In this document: piece by piece, positions 40,165-48,361 of the stretch
Position numbering within the stretch: the first letter of the stretch is position 1
How the letters are laid out: each line of letters opens with the position of its first letter
NCBI GenBank assembly: GCA_963786945.1
Contig: CAWBAO010000006.1
Location: 496,001-560,000, forward strand
Length of the DNA: 64,000 nucleotides
Origin: JADKCZ01 sp963786945
GTDB lineage: Bacteria; Myxococcota; Myxococcia; Myxococcales; Anaeromyxobacteraceae
Direction: 5' to 3'
The notes under the pieces: generated by a model
Database searches by the model: none
The model's input: only the letters and a program-made list of their open reading frames with translations
What the model was told of the DNA's origin: nothing
Program-made: the position numbers and the translations under genes

Positions 40165-42030
40165 GTGGAGTTCGATGTTCACTGCGAGCAGATGGGCCGG
40201 CTGCTCGAGGCCGAGCGGGACGAGGAGCGGGCCCGCCTGGCCGACGCCCGCGCCAGGCTCACCCTGGCCGAGCGGGAGGCGCGCGGCCTCGCCATCGCCG
40301 ACGTCGAGGCGGTCGAGGAGGGGAGCCTGGCCGGGCGGGCGCTGGTGGCCTACGAGCGCCGGGGGAAGCCCATCGAGGGGGCGCGCATCGGGACGGGCGC
40401 GCTGGTGACCGTCCGGCTGCGCAGGGAGCCGCGCCCGGACGAGCCATCGGGCGTGGTGGCGCGGCGCAGCCGGGGGCGCGTGGCCGTGGCCTTCGACGAG
40501 CCGCCGCCCGACTGGGCGGTGGACGGCCGGGTGGTGCTGGAGCTGGAGCCCTCGCCGGTGACCTGGGAGCGGCTCTCGGCCGGCCTGCGGCGCATGGCGG
40601 GCGAGGAGGGGAGGCGCTGGCGCCCGCTGCTCACCGGCACCGCGCCGCGCTTCGAGCCCCGCCCGCGCGGGCCGGAGCTGCCCTGCGCCCTCAACCAGGA
40701 GCAGCGCGCCGCGCTCGACCTCGCCGACCGGGCCCTGGACCTGGCGCTGGTCCACGGCCCGCCCGGCACCGGCAAGACCACCGTGCTGGTCGAGGTGATC
40801 CGGCGGGCGGTGGCGCGCGGCGAGCGGGTGCTGGCCTGCGCGCCCTCCAACCTGGCGGTCGACAACCTGCTGGAGCGGCTGCTCGCCGCCGGCCTCGACG
40901 GGGTCCGCGTCGGCCACCCGGCCCGGGTGCTGGAGTCGCTGCTCGACCACACCCTGGAGGCGCGGACCGAGGCCCACGAGCGCTCGCGCATCGCCGCCGG
41001 CCTGGTGGCCGAGGCGCTGGCGCTGCGCCGCTCCGCCTCGCGGCGCAAGCAGCGGCGCGGCCCGGGGCGGTTCTCCGAGGCCCGGGTGGCAGAGCGCGAG
41101 GCGCGCGCCCTGCTCGCCGAGGCGCGCGAGCTGGAGGCCCGGGCCCAGGCCGAGGTCCTGGACGCGGCGCCGGTGGTGCTGGCCACGCTCACCGGCCTCT
41201 CCGGGGCCGGCCTGGCGGGGCGGCGCTTCCCCCTGGCCGTGGTCGACGAGGCCACCCAGGCGGTGGAGCCGGCGGCCTGGCTGGCGCTGCTGCGCGCCGA
41301 CCGGGCGGTGCTGGCCGGCGACCACCTGCAGCTGCCCCCCACCGTGCTCTCGGCGGCGGCCCAGCAGGGCGGGCTCGGGATCTCGCTCTTCGAGCGGCTG
41401 GTGGCGCTCCACGGCGACGCCGTGAAGGTGACGCTCACCGAGCAGCACCGCATGAACGAGGCCATCATGCGCTTCCCCTCCGAGGCGCTCTACGGCGGGG
41501 CGCTGCGGGCCCACCCGGCGGTGGCCCACCACGCCCTCGACGGCGCCCCCCTCGAGGTGATCGACACCAGCGGCCGCGGCTTCGAGGAGGCCACGCCGGA
41601 GGGCTCCGACAGCCGCGAGAACGAGGGCGAGGCCCGGCTCTGCGCCGCCGAGGTGGAGCGGGTGCTGGCGCTCGGCGTGGCCCCCGCCGACGTGGCGGTG
41701 ATCTCCCCCTACGACGGGCAGGTGCAGCGGCTGCGGGCGCTGCTGGCGGCGCGGGTCGAGCAGGGGCTGGAGGTCGACACCGTGGACGGGTTCCAGGGGC
41801 GCGAGAAGGAGGCGGTGGTGGTGAGCCTGACCCGCGCCAACCAGGCCGGCGAGGTGGGCTTCCTGGCCGACGTCCGGCGCATGAACGTGGCGCTGACCCG
41901 GGCGCGCAAGAAGCTGGTGGTGGTGGGCGACGGCGCCACCGTGGCGCGCCACCCCTTCTACGAGCGGTTCCTCCAGCACGCCCAGGCCACCGGCGCCTGG
42001 CGCAGCGCCTGGGACCGGGAGGCGACGTGA
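40165..42030 (+). CDS. Superfamily 1 DNA/RNA helicase (IGHMBP2/UPF1-like)
   Basis: 621 residues from GTG 40165. After an N-terminal region rich in Arg/Glu and a beta domain (GVVARRSRGRVAVAF), the helicase core begins. Motif I is HGPPGTGKTTVLVE near residue 200. Motif II is AVVDEATQAVEPAAW near 360. Motif III is LAGDHLQLPPTV. Later motifs are VTLTEQHRMNEAIM, VDTVDGFQGREKEAVVVSL and VRRMNVALTRARKKLVVVGD. This is the SF1B Upf1-like group, which unwinds 5' to 3'. Its stop is overlapped by the next gene (GTGA), so the two products probably act together. Confidence 0.93.
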   Translation: MEFDVHCEQMGRLLEAERDEERARLADARARLTLAEREARGLAIADVEAVEEGSLAGRALVAYERRGKPIEGARIGTGALVTVRLRREPRPDEPSGVVARRSRGRVAVAFDEPPPDWAVDGRVVLELEPSPVTWERLSAGLRRMAGEEGRRWRPLLTGTAPRFEPRPRGPELPCALNQEQRAALDLADRALDLALVHGPPGTGKTTVLVEVIRRAVARGERVLACAPSNLAVDNLLERLLAAGLDGVRVGHPARVLESLLDHTLEARTEAHERSRIAAGLVAEALALRRSASRRKQRRGPGRFSEARVAEREARALLAEARELEARAQAEVLDAAPVVLATLTGLSGAGLAGRRFPLAVVDEATQAVEPAAWLALLRADRAVLAGDHLQLPPTVLSAAAQQGGLGISLFERLVALHGDAVKVTLTEQHRMNEAIMRFPSEALYGGALRAHPAVAHHALDGAPLEVIDTSGRGFEEATPEGSDSRENEGEARLCAAEVERVLALGVAPADVAVISPYDGQVQRLRALLAARVEQGLEVDTVDGFQGREKEAVVVSLTRANQAGEVGFLADVRRMNVALTRARKKLVVVGDGATVARHPFYERFLQHAQATGAWRSAWDREAT

Positions 42031-42830
42031 TCCGCTCCAGCTTCCGGCTCACGCCCGGGGTCGGCGCCTGGCTCGAGTCCCGGCTCTGGGACGCCGGGGT
42101 GCGGACCTGGGCCGACCTGCCCGACGGCCCCCTGCCGGTGGTGGGCCCGAAGGTCGGGGCGCGGCTGCGGGAGGCGGTGGCCCGGGCCCGGGAGGCGCTG
42201 GCCGCCGGCGACGCCGAGGCGCTGGCCCGCATGCTGCCGCGGGCCGAGCGGTGGCGGCTCTACGCCGCCTTCGCCGAGGAGACCGGCTTCCTCGACATCG
42301 AGACCGACGGCACCGACCGGATCACCGCCATCGGCCTGCTCGACCGCGAAGGGCCGCGCGTCCTGCTGGCCGGCCGCGACCTCGACGAGTTCGAGGCCAT
42401 CGCCGCCCGCTGGAAGCTCATCGGCACCTTCAACGGCCAGGCCTTCGACGTGCCGGTGCTGCGGCGCCGCTTCCCGGGCTGGACCCCGCCGCTGGCCCAC
42501 GTCGACCTCTGCCACCTGTGGCGGCGGCTCGGCCACGCCGGCGGCCTGAAGGCGCTGGAGGTGGCGGAGGGGCTGCACCGGCCGCCACACCTGGCCGGGC
42601 TCTCCGGCCTCGACGCCATCCGGCTCTGGCAGGGCTGGCTCGACGGCGACGAGGCCGCGCTCCGGCTGCTCTGCGAGTACAACCTCTACGACGCCGTCCA
42701 CCTGCGGACCCTGATGGACCGCGGCTACAACCGGATGCTGGAGCGGCTGCGGCTGCCGGCGGCGCCGGTCCGGGTCGCCGAGCCGGGCGACTTCCGCTAC
42801 GACCTGACCCGGGCGGTGCTGGCCCTCTGA
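42027..42830 (+). CDS. YprB/MrfB-like RNase H-fold exonuclease
   Basis: 267 residues from GTG 42027. The N-terminal part looks like a helix-hairpin-helix (LTPGVGAWLESRLWDAGVRTWADL). The DEDD-type exonuclease motifs are ETGFLDIETDGTDRITAIGL, GTFNGQAFDVPVLRRRF, HVDLCHLWRRLG and CEYNLYDAVHLRTLM. The GLKALE segment is also YprB-like. B. subtilis MrfB (YprB) works with the SF2 helicase MrfA in mitomycin repair; here the coupled helicase is of another superfamily. A DNA-repair or defence role is inferred. Confidence 0.88.
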   Translation: MIRSSFRLTPGVGAWLESRLWDAGVRTWADLPDGPLPVVGPKVGARLREAVARAREALAAGDAEALARMLPRAERWRLYAAFAEETGFLDIETDGTDRITAIGLLDREGPRVLLAGRDLDEFEAIAARWKLIGTFNGQAFDVPVLRRRFPGWTPPLAHVDLCHLWRRLGHAGGLKALEVAEGLHRPPHLAGLSGLDAIRLWQGWLDGDEAALRLLCEYNLYDAVHLRTLMDRGYNRMLERLRLPAAPVRVAEPGDFRYDLTRAVLAL

Positions 42831-42912
42831 CGGGGGAGCGGCCGGCAACTGGGCGCGGCCGGGCGCCGGGGTAGAATGGAGGCCAGCCCCGCCGACCCGC
42901 CCTGGCCCACGC

Positions 42913-43578
42913 ATGAACCGCCGCCCCCGCCTCGCCGTCCCGATCGCCCTGCTCGCGGCGCTGGCCGCCTGCAACCCGCACGTCTCCGGGAACGGCGAGC
43001 TGGGCGAGGAGACGCGGGCGGTGGCGCCCTTCGACGCCGTCGACATCTCGCTCGGGGCCGAGGCCACCGTGACCGCCAACGCCACGGCGCAGCAGCTCAC
43101 CGTCAGCGTGGACGAGAACCTGCTCCAGTACGTCCTCACCCCGGTGGAGGACGGCGTCCTCAAGACCAGGCTGAACGGCGTCGACGGGATCGACTCGGTC
43201 CACCCGTTGCGGCTCACGGTGCAGGCCACGACGCTCCACGCGGTGCGCGCCACCGAGGCGGCCAGGATCGACGTGAAGGGGGCGGGCCAGCCCGGCCTGG
43301 CCTTCGAGGTGGAGGCGGCGAGCCTGGGCAACGTGCAGCTGCAGGGGCCGGGCGGCGAGCTCCTCCAGGCTCGCCTCACCGGCGGCTCGGGGCTGGACGC
43401 CTCCGCCTACCCGGTGGCCGGGGCCAGCGTGGCGCTGTCCGGCGGCTCGAGCCTCCGGGTCAACTCCCGGAGCGACCCGGTGGGGACCGCCACCGACCGC
43501 AGCCACGTGGCCATCACCGGCGGCGGGACCTGCGCCGCGCTGGTGCGGAGCGCCGACTCGGACTGCGTCGTGCAGTGA
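42913..43578 (+). CDS. DUF2807 (head GIN domain) lipoprotein
   Basis: 221 residues. The signal peptide ends in a lipobox, LLAALAAC. The mature protein is a beta-solenoid-like domain. RAVAPFDAVDISLGAEATVTAN and GVLKTRL are the usual DUF2807 opening. Later strands (VQLQGPGGELLQARLTGGSGLDA) alternate Gly and small residues. The family is cell-surface or periplasmic with no defined activity. It lies alone between the exonuclease and the signalling gene. Confidence 0.83.
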   Translation: MNRRPRLAVPIALLAALAACNPHVSGNGELGEETRAVAPFDAVDISLGAEATVTANATAQQLTVSVDENLLQYVLTPVEDGVLKTRLNGVDGIDSVHPLRLTVQATTLHAVRATEAARIDVKGAGQPGLAFEVEAASLGNVQLQGPGGELLQARLTGGSGLDASAYPVAGASVALSGGSSLRVNSRSDPVGTATDRSHVAITGGGTCAALVRSADSDCVVQ

Positions 43579-43695
43579 GCCTCGCGCCCGGCCTTCCCCC
43601 CCGGCCTCCCCGAAACCGCAGCCGGCAGGTCACGCTTCGACGCCTGGAGCGTCCACCTCCTGCCGGGAGCCTGCGCCCCGGCGGCACCGCCCGCC

Positions 43696-45223
43696 ATGGA
43701 TCACGTCCAATACCTCTGCGTCTTCGTCCGGGCCACCGGCGCCCGGCTGCTGGCGGCCGAGCGGCTGGTCTGCTCGCTGCCGGCCCTGCTCGGCCCGGCG
43801 CTGGTGGAGTGCGACCTCGCCTACCGCGCCTCGTCGCGCGACCTGGCGGCGCTGCTGCGCTTCTCCGTGGAGGGGTTCAACGCCGCGCTGCGGGACCGGC
43901 TGGCCTTCTGGGCGGCGCGGGCCGGCGGCCGCGCCCTGCCGCTGGGCGACATGGGCGACGGGGACCGCCGGGCCCGCCTGCTCCAGCTCGAGCACAGCGA
44001 GGTGAGGCAGCGGGGGGTGCTGCCCGAGGCGCTCTTCGAGGCGGCCGGGCCGTTCTTCACCCAGGCCGGGGCGGCCGAGTCGCGCCGCCGCATCGGGGCT
44101 CGACCGGCCCATGCTGGTGGTCGACGTGGGCGGTCCGGGCTGGGATGGCGTGGCCTACGAGCCGTCGCTGCGCGAGCTCTTCCTGCCGTCGCCCATGGCG
44201 CCGCCGGTGGGCGACGAGGTGACGCTGGTGGTGCGCGCCGCCGGCATGGACAGGCCGGTGGGGGTGCGGACCCGGCTGACCGGCCGGCGCTCGCCGGACG
44301 AGGCCGGGCCGGGGCGGCCGGCCGGCTTCTCGCTCCGCATCCCCGACGCGGCCCCCTCCATCCATGCGCTGCTCGAGAAGCGCGCCCCGGCCTCCATCTC
44401 CGGCGTCCGGACCACGACCCGCTTCGCCGTCCGGGCCCCGGTCAAGGTGGTGCTGGGCGCCGCCACCCGGCCGCCCACGCCCGCGCCCACCACGCCTGCC
44501 CCGACCACGCCCGCGCCGACCACGCCCGTGCCGATCACGCCCGCGCCGACCACGCCCGCGGCCACCATCGCCTACGCCACCATCCAGGAGCTGCAGGCCG
44601 ACTTCATCGAGAACCTCTCGCAGGGCGGCGCCTTCGTCCGCTCCATGAACCCCTTCCCGACCGGCTCGCCGCTGTCGCTCCGCTTCCGGCTCCCCAACGG
44701 CGCCGAGCTGAGCGCCCAGGCCGTGGTGGCCTTCACCACCCGTGACGGGATGGGCGTCCGCTTCACGCTCGACGCCGAGGGGGAGGCGGCGCTGCAGGCC
44801 GCCATCGCCCACCTCTCGGTGCGGCAGCGCCGGGCGGTGGTGCTGGACGACGACGCCACCTTCCGCCAGGAGCTGGGTGACGCCCTCGCCGAGCGCGGCT
44901 TCGAGGTGGCGGTGGCGTCGCTGGCCGCCGACGGGCTGCGGCTGGTCTCGGAGGAGCTGCGCGGCCTCGACCTGCTGCTCACCGGGGTGGTCATGCCGGG
45001 CCGGAGCGGGCAGGTCTTCGTCCGGACCATCCGCACCGCCGGGGGCGAGGCCGGGCCCGCCATCGTGGTGGTCACCGGGAGGATGGAGCTCGAGCTGGAG
45101 CGCACCTTCGAGGCGGCCGGGGCCGACGCCGTGCTCGACAGGGCGCTCGGGCCGGAGCTGGTGGCGCAGGCGGCCGACGCGGCGCTGGAGCGCAGGCGCG
45201 GCGGCTCGCCGGCCCGCGGCTAG
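43696..45223 (+). CDS. PilZ-like domain protein with degenerate receiver (one apparent +1 frameshift)
   Basis: About 508 residues after correction. Residues 1-135 are helical (MDHVQYLCVFVRATGARLLAAERLVCSL). The frame shifts near 44098 (ATCGGG-G-CTCGAC). A PilZ-like region follows, interrupted by six TPAPT repeats, and closes with ENLSQGGAFVRSMNPFPTGSPL. The last 120 residues are a receiver fold (VVLDDDATFRQELGDALAERGFEVAVA). The phosphoacceptor position reads LLTGVVMPG, with Gly where Asp is expected, and no KP motif follows. It is thus probably a phosphorylation-independent cyclic-di-GMP or protein-binding regulator. Confidence 0.8.
44477..44566 (+). repeat. Six 15-bp tandem repeats encoding TPAPT
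   Basis: Six consecutive 15-base units of the form ACGCCCGCGCCGACC, with small changes, lie inside the PilZ/receiver gene. They encode TPAPT-TPAPT-TPAPT-TPVPI-TPAPT-TPAAT, a flexible linker. Changes in unit number keep the reading frame, so this would vary length and not switch the gene off. Confidence 0.85.
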
Positions 45224-47409
45224 GGCACGCAGTCCTGGCCGGCCGACGGGCAGGAGACCCCGGTCACCGTCGAGGCGGTCTGGACCCGGCCCACGCCGTC
45301 GTCGATGGTGACCAGCACGGTGAGCGGCAGCGTGGGGTTGCGGAGCGTGTCGTCGCAGCTGCCCGGGAGGACGGTCTTCTGCGCGCCGCTGGCCGCGGCC
45401 GGGCTGAAGGTGACCTGCACCGGGTCGCCGTCGGCGTCGTCGGCCATGACCGGCAGCGGCATCGAGGCGGCGTCGGCCACCCAGCGTGCCCCGAGGCAGG
45501 TCGAGCCGTCCCCGCTCCACTTGCTGCAGGCGCAGAAGCAGGACTCGACCACCCCGGCGAAGGCGGTGGCGGTGGGGGCGCCGTCCTGGACGTTGACCAC
45601 CGTGGCCGAGGATGGACCCTCCCACCCGTCGTAGGCGCGGAGCAGCACCGGGTGGTCGCCGACGAAGGAGGCCAGCGGCGGGAGCCCGGACGCCGGGCTG
45701 TAGCGGCTGGCGCACTCGACGCGTCCCTCCGTCCCCACGAAGGAGAAGGAGGAGCAGGACGCATCGCCGACGCTGCCGTCGGCGCGCAGCGGATCGCCGT
45801 CCGGGTCCTCGAAGCTGGAGAGCGTCGCGCTGGCCAGGTAGGACTGGAGCCCCCGGTCGTAGCGGTGCGCCACCGCGACCCGGGCGGCCGACCGGACCAG
45901 GACCGGGGGCCGGTTGCCGATCACGACGGGGACCGCCAGGGTGGTGGACGCGCCGAAGGCATCGGCCGCGGTGGCGTCCAGGGAGAAGTGGGAGGAGCCG
46001 TCGGCGGCCCGGAAGGCGCCCGGCTTGGAGACCGAGGAGGCGAAGCGGAAGCTGGTCAGGCCCCCGGCCGTGGTGGCCTCGCCCGTCGACGACGGCAGCC
46101 AGGACGGGAGCGCGGCGGCGACCGCCAGCCCCGCCACCGGGTCGCCGTCCGGATCGACGGCCTCGAAGGCCGCCGTGCCCGCCGCGATGAAGCAGCTGCC
46201 GGCGGCGCCGGGGCAGGCGCCGACCGTGTGGTCGACCGCGATCTTCCCACCGGCCGGGTTGGAGGCGAGCCGCACCACCGGGGGGCGGTTGGCGATCTCG
46301 ACGGGCCAGGTGGCCTCGGCGGTCCCGCCGTTGCCGTCCGCGGCGGACACCCGGAGGGCCCGCGTGGCCAGGCCGATCAGCCGGGTGGGATCGGTACAGC
46401 GGGTCTCCAGGGTCACGCCACCGGCGGCGACCGGGCCGAGCTGGCTCAGGCAGCCCTGGGTGCCACTCTCGGCGAGGGAGGCGGTGAGGGTGACGGGGTC
46501 GCCGTCGGGGTCGGTCGCGGCGAGCGGCACGGTCCCCGCGGCCAGCCAGGCGCCGCCCTCGTACCGGTGCTCGAGGAGGACGGGCTGCCCGGCCAGCACG
46601 GGCGGACGGTTCCCGATCCGCACCACCTGGTCGGCCCGCCCCACCAGCCCCGCCGCGCTGGCGACCCGCAGCCGGAAGCGCCAGGTCCCGGCGATGCTCC
46701 CGCTCGGCGCCTCGACCCAGGCCTCGGTCGACAGGCTGGCCTCGCCCCGGGCGTAGGTCACCCGGGCCGAGGGGTCGGCCCCGGCCGGAGGGATCACGCG
46801 CCACCGGTAGACCAGGGCGCCGCCGGCCGGATCGACGACCGTGGCGGAGAGCGGCAGCGCCACCGGGCTGCCCGCCAGGGCCGGGCGGCAGGCCAGGGGC
46901 GTCCCGCTGCAGGCGTGGTCGACCGAGCTCTCGGGAGCGGGGGTCACCTCCGGCGCGCCGGACGCGGCCGCCACCTCGACGACCTGCCGGGCCGGGGTGC
47001 CGGCGCCGCCGCGCCCGTCCTCGGCCTGGACCGACACCTCGTAGGTCCCGGCGCACCAGAAGACCACCTCGAGCCGGGGGCCGGTGGTGGGCTCCGGCTC
47101 GGCCTCGCAGCCGGCGGCGAGCGGCGCGACCGACCAGGTGAAGCGCGCGACGGCGTCGCCGGGATCCGGATCGCTGGCGGTGGCCTCGATGAAGAGGATG
47201 CGGTTCGAGGCGGGCGACGCCGGGACCTGCAGCGCCGCCACCGGCGGACGGTTGGCCACGCAGGCGGACTGGAGGCAGCGGGCGCCCGGACCGCACTCGG
47301 CGTCGGTCGAGCAGGTCCGCACCGCCTCCTCGGGACCGCCGCAGGCGGCGAGGAGCAGGGCGAACGGGAGGTGCCAGGGCGCGCGGGCGCCGCGACGGGG
47401 AGCGGACAT
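45220..47409 (-). CDS. Lipoprotein with Cys-rich knot and repeated Ig-like (NRPPV) domains
   Basis: 729 residues from ATG 47409, preceded by AGGAGG. The lipobox is FALLLAAC. Next comes a compact cysteine segment, CSTDAECGPGARCLQSACV. Then follow repeated beta-sandwich modules of about 100 residues. Each opens with a variant of GNRPPVLV, and several have DPDGDPV loops typical of cadherin/PKD-like folds. Extra cysteines near the C-terminus (CFCACSKW) suggest disulfides. It would sit on the cell surface as an elongated binding protein. Its stop shares the bases CTAG with the stop of the convergent signalling gene. Confidence 0.83.
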   Translation of the reverse strand: MSAPRRGARAPWHLPFALLLAACGGPEEAVRTCSTDAECGPGARCLQSACVANRPPVAALQVPASPASNRILFIEATASDPDPGDAVARFTWSVAPLAAGCEAEPEPTTGPRLEVVFWCAGTYEVSVQAEDGRGGAGTPARQVVEVAAASGAPEVTPAPESSVDHACSGTPLACRPALAGSPVALPLSATVVDPAGGALVYRWRVIPPAGADPSARVTYARGEASLSTEAWVEAPSGSIAGTWRFRLRVASAAGLVGRADQVVRIGNRPPVLAGQPVLLEHRYEGGAWLAAGTVPLAATDPDGDPVTLTASLAESGTQGCLSQLGPVAAGGVTLETRCTDPTRLIGLATRALRVSAADGNGGTAEATWPVEIANRPPVVRLASNPAGGKIAVDHTVGACPGAAGSCFIAAGTAAFEAVDPDGDPVAGLAVAAALPSWLPSSTGEATTAGGLTSFRFASSVSKPGAFRAADGSSHFSLDATAADAFGASTTLAVPVVIGNRPPVLVRSAARVAVAHRYDRGLQSYLASATLSSFEDPDGDPLRADGSVGDASCSSFSFVGTEGRVECASRYSPASGLPPLASFVGDHPVLLRAYDGWEGPSSATVVNVQDGAPTATAFAGVVESCFCACSKWSGDGSTCLGARWVADAASMPLPVMADDADGDPVQVTFSPAAASGAQKTVLPGSCDDTLRNPTLPLTVLVTIDDGVGRVQTASTVTGVSCPSAGQDCVP

Positions 47410-47461
47410 GACGGGGTCCTCCTGTGCGTCGTCCGTACCATGCGTGGAAGGGATCGACGTG

Positions 47462-47478
47462 CCCCAAAGTGAGTGCCA
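47462..47478 (-). promoter_or_regulatory. Possible sigma54-type promoter of the Ig-like lipoprotein gene
   Basis: The minus strand reads TGGCACTCACTTTGGGG at 47478-47462. The -24 half (TGGCAC) is a perfect match. The -12 half reads TTGG where TTGC is expected, at the correct 10-base spacing from GG. It lies about 55 bases before the ATG at 47409. The mismatch at the invariant C keeps this tentative. Confidence 0.3.
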
Positions 47479-47553
47479 GCGGCGTGCCGCAGGCAGATCC
47501 GGTGGAATGGCGCCCGGATCCCCGGCTCGGGGGAGAGGCAGGACCGGCCGTCC

Positions 47554-47572
47554 GGCGGACCACCGGTCCGCC
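47554..47572. repeat. 8-bp inverted repeat, GGCGGACC-acc-GGTCCGCC
   Basis: A perfect hairpin with a three-base loop lies in the middle of the 296-base region between the divergent lipoprotein gene and the hairpin-protein gene. No T-run adjoins it and no gene ends here, so a terminator is unlikely. An operator is possible. The rest of this intergenic region (47410-47705) holds no convincing gene. Confidence 0.45.
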
Positions 47573-47705
47573 AGGCGGACGCCCCGGCCGTGGCCGCCCG
47601 GGGGATTTCCGATGGAAACCGGGCGCATGGCCCTTGCACTCGCGGTAGGCTTGTGGTGAAGACGAAGCGTCCCAGCCCCACCCAACGCCGAGGTCGAGGC
47701 CGCCC

Positions 47706-48347
47706 ATGCCCCTGACCACAGCCCTGCTCGTCTCGCTGGCGCTCGGCGCCGGCGGCGACCGCCTGCTGCTCTGCCGGCCGGTGGTCACGGGCGATCCGGC
47801 GCTGGCCCGGCCGGAGGCGGTCCGGGAGGCGGGCCGGGCGCTCGGCAAGGACGTGCTCGACTACGGCGTCCCCTGCGACTCGCCGGCCGAGGCGGCGCGG
47901 GCGGCGGGCCGGGCCGGGCTGGGCCGGGCGGTGTCGTCGGTGGCGGCCGGCGCCCCCGACGGCAGCCGGTACACGCTGGTCCTCACCTCGGTGGACGAGG
48001 AGGAGCTGGCGCGGCGCTGGCTCCTGGTGCCGACCGGGACCGATCCGGTGACCCCGCTGGCCGAGGCGCTGCGGGGACTGAGGAAGGCCGGGGGCGCGCC
48101 GCGCCCGGCCTGGGTCCGGCCCACCGCCTGGTCGCTCTGGGTGGGCGGGGCGGTGGCGGTGGTCACCGGGGTGGTGCTCGGGGTCCAGGCCAGGGACTAC
48201 GCCAGGAAGGCCGATGCCGCCGCCACGCCGGAGGAATGGGTGGCGGCCAACGACGCCTGGAAGAGCCACCGCACCTGGAGCGCGGTGGCCCTGGGCGTGG
48301 GCGGCGCGGCGGTGGCCGGCGGGACGGCCATCTGGTTCACGTTCTGA
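47706..48347 (+). CDS. Hypothetical membrane protein with C-terminal transmembrane hairpin
   Basis: 213 residues. A signal peptide (MPLTTALLVSLALGAGG) precedes a domain of about 110 residues with two Cys (LLCRP, GVPCDSP). The C-terminal module begins RPAWVRPTAWSLWVGGAVAVV. It has a loop VQARDYARKADAAATPEEW and a second helix (WSAVALGVGGAAVAGGTAIW). The same helix-loop-helix layout closes the protein at 49915. It opens a three-gene rightward series of envelope proteins. The family is unknown. Confidence 0.7.
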   Translation: MPLTTALLVSLALGAGGDRLLLCRPVVTGDPALARPEAVREAGRALGKDVLDYGVPCDSPAEAARAAGRAGLGRAVSSVAAGAPDGSRYTLVLTSVDEEELARRWLLVPTGTDPVTPLAEALRGLRKAGGAPRPAWVRPTAWSLWVGGAVAVVTGVVLGVQARDYARKADAAATPEEWVAANDAWKSHRTWSAVALGVGGAAVAGGTAIWFTF

Positions 48348-48361
48348 GGCGGAGGGTGGCC

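Noticed and set aside
44477..44566. Tandem repeats as a possible CRISPR array or phase-variable tract
   Set aside because: The units are contiguous, 15 bp, in frame and encode TPAPT. There are no spacers, and unit changes would not shift the frame.
44057..47848. A 1263-residue minus-strand open frame
   Set aside because: It is out of frame with the Ig-repeat lipoprotein, which has a lipobox, ribosome site and repeat structure in its own frame.
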